This document shows positions 60,872 through 64,000 of a stretch of DNA of 64,000 nt, piece after piece. The DNA lies in NCBI GenBank assembly GCA_050261515.1, contig JBLNDJ010000007.1, positions 1-64,000 of the forward strand, written 5' to 3'. Positions within the stretch are counted from its first letter, which is position 1. Every line of letters starts with the position of its first letter. The notes under the pieces are model-generated. The model had not been told where the DNA came from and searched no databases. It was given only the letters and a program-made list of their open reading frames with translations. The stretch is from JBLNDJ01 sp050261515. Lineage in GTDB: Bacteria > Acidobacteriota > Terriglobia > Bryobacterales > Bryobacteraceae. Position numbers and translations under genes: made by a program.

Positions 60872-63484
60872 CTATTCGTACCGGAGCGCGGCCATCGGTT
60901 CCGTCTTCGCCGCGCGGCGTGCGGGGAGGTAGCAGGCCGCGAGCGCCGCCGCGAGCAGGATGCCGGCCGCGACCGCGAAGACGCCGGGATCGGCTGCCTT
61001 CACTCCGTAGAGAAACCCGCGCAGCACCGGCGTGATGGCAAGCGCGGCCGCGAGTCCGAGCACGGCGCCCGCGAGCGCGAGTCCCATTCCTTCGCGCAGC
61101 ACCAGGGCGAGCGCGTCGCCGCGCTGCGCGCCGAGCGCCATACGCAAGCCGATCTCGTGCGTCCGCTGCGCCGCCGAGTACGCGACCACGCCGTAGATGC
61201 CCACCACCGCGAGCGCCAGCGCCAGCACGGCGAACACCGACACCAGCAGCATCTGGAATTTCCGCCCCGAGACCGACTCGGCGACGATTTCCTTCATGAG
61301 CCGGACGTTCGTCACGGGCTGGTCCTTGTCGAGTTTCCAGACAGCATTCCGGAGCGCCGGAATCAGCAGCGCGGGGTCGCCCGAGGACCGCACGGCCACG
61401 TTGGTGTCCATTGAGCCGAAGTGCTCGTACGGCTGATAGACCTGCGGGCGTGTGGGCATGTCGAGGCCCGAGGACCGCACGTCCTCGACAACCCCGATCA
61501 CGGTCACAAACGGGATCTCCGCTTCGTGGCCGCGGTGGAACCGCTTGCCGACGGGGTTCGGGACGTCCGGCCAGAACTTCCGCGCCGCCGTGCGGCTCAC
61601 GACGGCGACCGGGGCCGGCTCCCATGACGTGACATTGCGGCCGGCAACCAGTGGGATGCCCATGGCGCTGAAGTAGCCCGGCGAGACGCCGCGAAAATCC
61701 GCGAACGGCACCTTCGATGCGTCGTCGCGCGCGTAGCCCTCGACCGTCACGTCGCTGATATTGTTTTCGCCCTGGAGCGGCAGCACGTCGATGATGCCTG
61801 CGCTCTTCACGCCCGGCAGCGTGCCGCAGTTCGCCAGGAGTTCGCGGATGAAGCGCACGCGCCGCTCGATGTTCTCGTATTTCGCGCCGGTCAGAGGCAC
61901 CTTCATCGTCACGATGCTCTCGGCGTGAAAGCCGGGCGGGACGCTCGTCAGCAGCGCGAAACTTTTCGCCAGCAGGGCCGCGCCCGCCACCATCACGAGC
62001 GAGAGCGCGACTTCCGCGACGACGAGCGCCTGGCGCGTGCGGCGTCCGCGGCCGCCGAAACCGGTGCGGCTGTTGACCGGCCTTGCCGATTCGAGCGCCG
62101 GGGCGAGGCCGAACAGGATTCCGGTGACGATCGAAACGGCGAGCGAGAACGCCAGGACGCTGGCGTCGATCGAGACCTCATCCAGGCGCGGGATGCCGGC
62201 CGGGGCGAGCGAGACGAACAGCCGTATGCCCGCGGCCGCGAACGCGACACCGAGCGCGCAGCCGCCGAGCGCCAGCAGCAGGCTTTCGCTCAGGAGTTGC
62301 CGGACGATCCTGAGCCGGCCGGCTCCGAGCGCCATCCGCACCGCCATCTCGTCGCGCCGCCGGGCCGCGCGCGCCAGCAGCAGGTTGGCGACGTTCACAC
62401 ACGCGATCAGCAGCAGAAAACCCACCGCGCCGAACAGCATCAGGACCGCGGGGCGCACGCTCGCGGCCACCTGCGACGCGAGCGGCTTCACGACGACGGC
62501 CCATCCGGTTCCAAGCTCCCGCGGCGCCTGCTGCAGGAGCCGCTCGCCGATCACGGCCAGTTCCTCCCGGGCCTGCTCCACGCCGACTCCGCGCTTGACG
62601 CGCGCGACCGGCATGAAGCTGAAGTTGCCCGGGTCGCTCAGTTCCCCGGGGCTGAACGCCATCGGCTTCCAGATGTCGGTTCGCTCGGTGCGCTTGAAGA
62701 CGTCCGACGTCTCGCCGGTCGCGGGATACTGAAATCCCGGCGGCATGACGCCGATGATGGTGAACGGGCGCCCGTCGAGCAGGATGCGCCGGCCGAGCAC
62801 CGAGGGGTTGCCTCCGAAGCGGCGCTTCCACAGTGTGTCGCCGATCACGGCGACGTTGTCGTTGCCGGGCCGGTCCTCTTCCGCGGTGAACGTGCGGCCG
62901 AGCGCGGGCCTGACTCCGAGCGTGGCGAACAGGTTCGCCGTCGCGCGCGCTCCGCGCAGGCGCTCGGGCTCGCCCCAGCCGGTCAGGTTGAATGCGTTTC
63001 CGGGCTGGGACGCAGCGATCTCTTCGAGCGAGGAAGCCTCGCGCCACGCCTGGATCGCCGGAGCGCTCAGGGGGAACTCATCGAAGGGGAGCTTCAGCTT
63101 CGTGTTCGTCAGTGCGAGCGTCACCAGGCGCGAGGGGTCCGCGTACGGCAGCGGACGCAGCAGAATCGCGTTCACCACGCTGAAAATGCACGTTGCCGCG
63201 CCGATGCCGAGCGCGAGCGAGAGCACCGCCGCCGCAGTGAATCCGGGGGTGCGGCGGAAGATGCGGAAGGCGTAGCGCACGTCCTGCCGCAGGCGGTCGA
63301 ACGCCGGGTAGCCGCGCGCCTCGCGGCTGGCCTCCTTCGCGAGCGCCACGCTGCCGAATTTTTTGAGTGCCGCAAGGCGGGCGTCTTCGGGCGTCATGCC
63401 GCCGGCGATGTTGAGGTCCGTCTCGATGTCGAGATGGGCGCGGATTTCGTCGTCGAGGTCGCGTTCGCGCCGGGGTTGCATCAT
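60872..63484 (-). CDS. Duplicated ABC-permease, acidobacterial ADOP type
   Basis: 870 residues. A short soluble N-terminal segment (RDLDDEIRAHLDIETDLNIAGGMTPEDARLAALKKFGS) is followed by MacB/FtsX-type permease halves: MacB_PCD plus FtsX twice, with conserved RRTPGFTAAAVLSLALGIGA, RRRDEMAVRMALGAGRLRIVRQLLSES and the second half RTHEIGLRMALGAQRGDALALVL. This size and layout, with no ABC ATPase beside it, matches the acidobacterial duplicated orphan permease family. Substrate unknown. ATGA overlap with the PadR gene upstream. Confidence 0.93.
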   Translation of the reverse strand: MMQPRRERDLDDEIRAHLDIETDLNIAGGMTPEDARLAALKKFGSVALAKEASREARGYPAFDRLRQDVRYAFRIFRRTPGFTAAAVLSLALGIGAATCIFSVVNAILLRPLPYADPSRLVTLALTNTKLKLPFDEFPLSAPAIQAWREASSLEEIAASQPGNAFNLTGWGEPERLRGARATANLFATLGVRPALGRTFTAEEDRPGNDNVAVIGDTLWKRRFGGNPSVLGRRILLDGRPFTIIGVMPPGFQYPATGETSDVFKRTERTDIWKPMAFSPGELSDPGNFSFMPVARVKRGVGVEQAREELAVIGERLLQQAPRELGTGWAVVVKPLASQVAASVRPAVLMLFGAVGFLLLIACVNVANLLLARAARRRDEMAVRMALGAGRLRIVRQLLSESLLLALGGCALGVAFAAAGIRLFVSLAPAGIPRLDEVSIDASVLAFSLAVSIVTGILFGLAPALESARPVNSRTGFGGRGRRTRQALVVAEVALSLVMVAGAALLAKSFALLTSVPPGFHAESIVTMKVPLTGAKYENIERRVRFIRELLANCGTLPGVKSAGIIDVLPLQGENNISDVTVEGYARDDASKVPFADFRGVSPGYFSAMGIPLVAGRNVTSWEPAPVAVVSRTAARKFWPDVPNPVGKRFHRGHEAEIPFVTVIGVVEDVRSSGLDMPTRPQVYQPYEHFGSMDTNVAVRSSGDPALLIPALRNAVWKLDKDQPVTNVRLMKEIVAESVSGRKFQMLLVSVFAVLALALAVVGIYGVVAYSAAQRTHEIGLRMALGAQRGDALALVLREGMGLALAGAVLGLAAALAITPVLRGFLYGVKAADPGVFAVAAGILLAAALAACYLPARRAAKTEPMAALRYE

Positions 63485-63825
63485 TCCTCCTCGGGCGCGG
63501 GCCGCATGACGCGCGCGATGGCGGCGACGAACTGGTCCCAGCGGGAGGATTCCGACTGCAGGCGTTTCCTGCCCGCCGCGGTCAGTTTGTAGAACTTGGC
63601 GCGCCGGTTGTTGTCCGACACGCCCCACTCGGAGGCGATCAGGCCCTGGCGCTCAAGGCGATGGAGGGCCGGGTAGAGGGACCCGTGGTCCACTTGCAGC
63701 ACGTCCGCGGAGCTCTCTTCGATCGAGGTCGCGATGGAATGCCCGTGCCGCGGGCCGAACAGCAGCATCCGCAGCACGAGCATGTCGAGCGTGCCCTGTA
63801 ACAGTTCGATTCGTTCGTCGCCCAT
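63481..63825 (-). CDS. PadR-family transcriptional regulator
   Basis: 114-residue winged-helix regulator: LLQGTLDMLVLRMLLFGPRHGHSIATSIEE, LQVDHGSLYPALHRLERQGLIASEWGVSDNNRRAKFYKLTAAGRKRL. It is coupled to the permease downstream (ATGA) and has an inverted repeat at its promoter, so it probably represses its own operon. Confidence 0.95.
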   Translation of the reverse strand: MGDERIELLQGTLDMLVLRMLLFGPRHGHSIATSIEESSADVLQVDHGSLYPALHRLERQGLIASEWGVSDNNRRAKFYKLTAAGRKRLQSESSRWDQFVAAIARVMRPAPEEE

Positions 63826-63827
63826 GG

Positions 63828-63850
63828 CTCTGGTAGATTCCCTACCAGAG
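63828..63850. promoter_or_regulatory. Candidate PadR operator
   Basis: CTCTGGTAG (63828-63836), a 5-base centre, and CTACCAGAG (63842-63850): a perfect 9-5-9 inverted repeat just upstream of the padR start and overlapping the likely -10/transcription start. Confidence 0.65.
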
Positions 63851-63877
63851 TATGGGCCTGTTCAGGTAGAATGTCAA
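63849..63877 (-). promoter_or_regulatory. Candidate promoter of padR-permease operon
   Basis: On the minus strand TTGACA (63877-63872), a 17-base spacer, then CATACT (63854-63849). The -35 is perfect and the -10 matches at 4 of 6. It is partly covered by the inverted repeat at 63828-63850. Confidence 0.6.
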
Positions 63878-63884
63878 CTAGTCC

Positions 63885-63936
63885 GTGCGGGGCGGGCCGC
63901 CGGCCTGCGGCGGCCTCCCAGGCAGCCCTGCTCAGG
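63885..63936. repeat. Dispersed GC-rich repeat
   Basis: GTGCGGGGCGGGCCGCCGGC and what follows match the reverse complement of the right arm at 22074-22100 over about 30 bases (both continue CTGCGGCGGCCT). It starts about 8 bases past the padR promoter -35 and reaches into the stop region of the partial gene at the window edge. Confidence 0.65.
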
Positions 63937-64000
63937 ACGACAGCGCGGCCTGCAGCATCGCGCGCGTGTAGCCGACGCTATAGACCTCGCCCGCATATCC
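63932..64000 (-). CDS. C-terminal fragment of a gene continuing past the window
   Basis: The last 22 codons and stop of a minus-strand frame: GYAGEVYSVGYTRAMLQAAL then SS and TGA at 63934-63932. The fragment is too short for assignment. Confidence 0.35.
   Translation of the reverse strand, partial: GYAGEVYSVGYTRAMLQAALSS

Overview
The window is a dense, GC-rich bacterial chromosome segment of about 70 genes with no rRNA, tRNA, CRISPR, insertion sequence or prophage that I can see. The gene content points to an Acidobacteriota member, most likely a Bryobacterales/Solibacter-like soil bacterium. The main evidence is a large duplicated MacB/FtsX-type permease coupled to a PadR regulator (the acidobacterial ADOP arrangement), three Tat-type Gfo/Idh/MocA oxidoreductases, DUF1080 and DUF2911 proteins, a CRTAC1 (FG-GAP/ASPIC-UnbV) protein and a PEP-CTERM protein. 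This assignment is inference from gene content only.

Layout. 1-10 kb: rhomboid protease, BshB1-like deacetylase, PEP-CTERM protein, YbaK deacylase, an aldo/keto reductase fold without its catalytic residues, a secreted glycosidase-like protein, an outer-membrane barrel, a short SecA, an MFS transporter, CutA and FtsB. 10-13 kb: an ECF sigma/anti-sigma pair divergent from a metallophosphoesterase-cupredoxin operon, with matching promoter-like sequences on both sides. 13-18 kb: two overlapping phosphohexomutases, a CBM9-like protein and citrate synthase with a clear promoter. 18-22 kb: a HAD phosphatase, three bacterial-microcompartment (BMC) pentamer genes and a class II aldolase, then a response regulator/histidine kinase pair. 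22-29 kb: a hicB antitoxin with a frameshifted hicA, PaiB, an ICMT-like protein, an oxidoreductase, DUF2911, DUF1080, and a YcaQ-like DNA glycosylase. 29-34 kb: two TadE-like pseudopilins and a TadG/VWA protein facing an ECF sigma/anti-sigma/membrane-protein operon. 34-38 kb: ileS-lspA-lgt. 38-48 kb: a large secreted protein with an HlyD adaptor, a second oxidoreductase, a methyltransferase coupled to a LytS-type kinase, RibA, an atypical small gene and a TolC. 48-64 kb: peptidase C26, CRTAC1, TPR, YihY, a third oxidoreductase, an epimerase-like protein, a PLP ammonia-lyase, a VOC protein, TrmFO, ComEC, DUF2007, and the ADOP permease with its PadR regulator.

How the genes work together. The main functional groups are extracytoplasmic-stress signalling (two ECF modules, one two-component pair, one orphan LytS kinase), lipoprotein maturation (lspA, lgt), carbohydrate processing (glycosidase-like protein, CBM9, DUF1080, Gfo/Idh enzymes, phosphohexomutases, the aldolase/microcompartment group) and envelope transport (SecA, TolC, HlyD, ADOP). 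Many neighbours overlap by 1-4 bases as TGATG, TAATG or ATGA, which suggests translational coupling. Several convergent genes overlap by 4-25 bases at their 3' ends.

The most interesting items are the BMC pentamer/aldolase operon with no hexamer gene beside it and a possible C-terminal cargo peptide, the paired ECF promoters, the frameshifted hicA, the probably inactive aldo/keto reductase, and a short repeat inside comEC.
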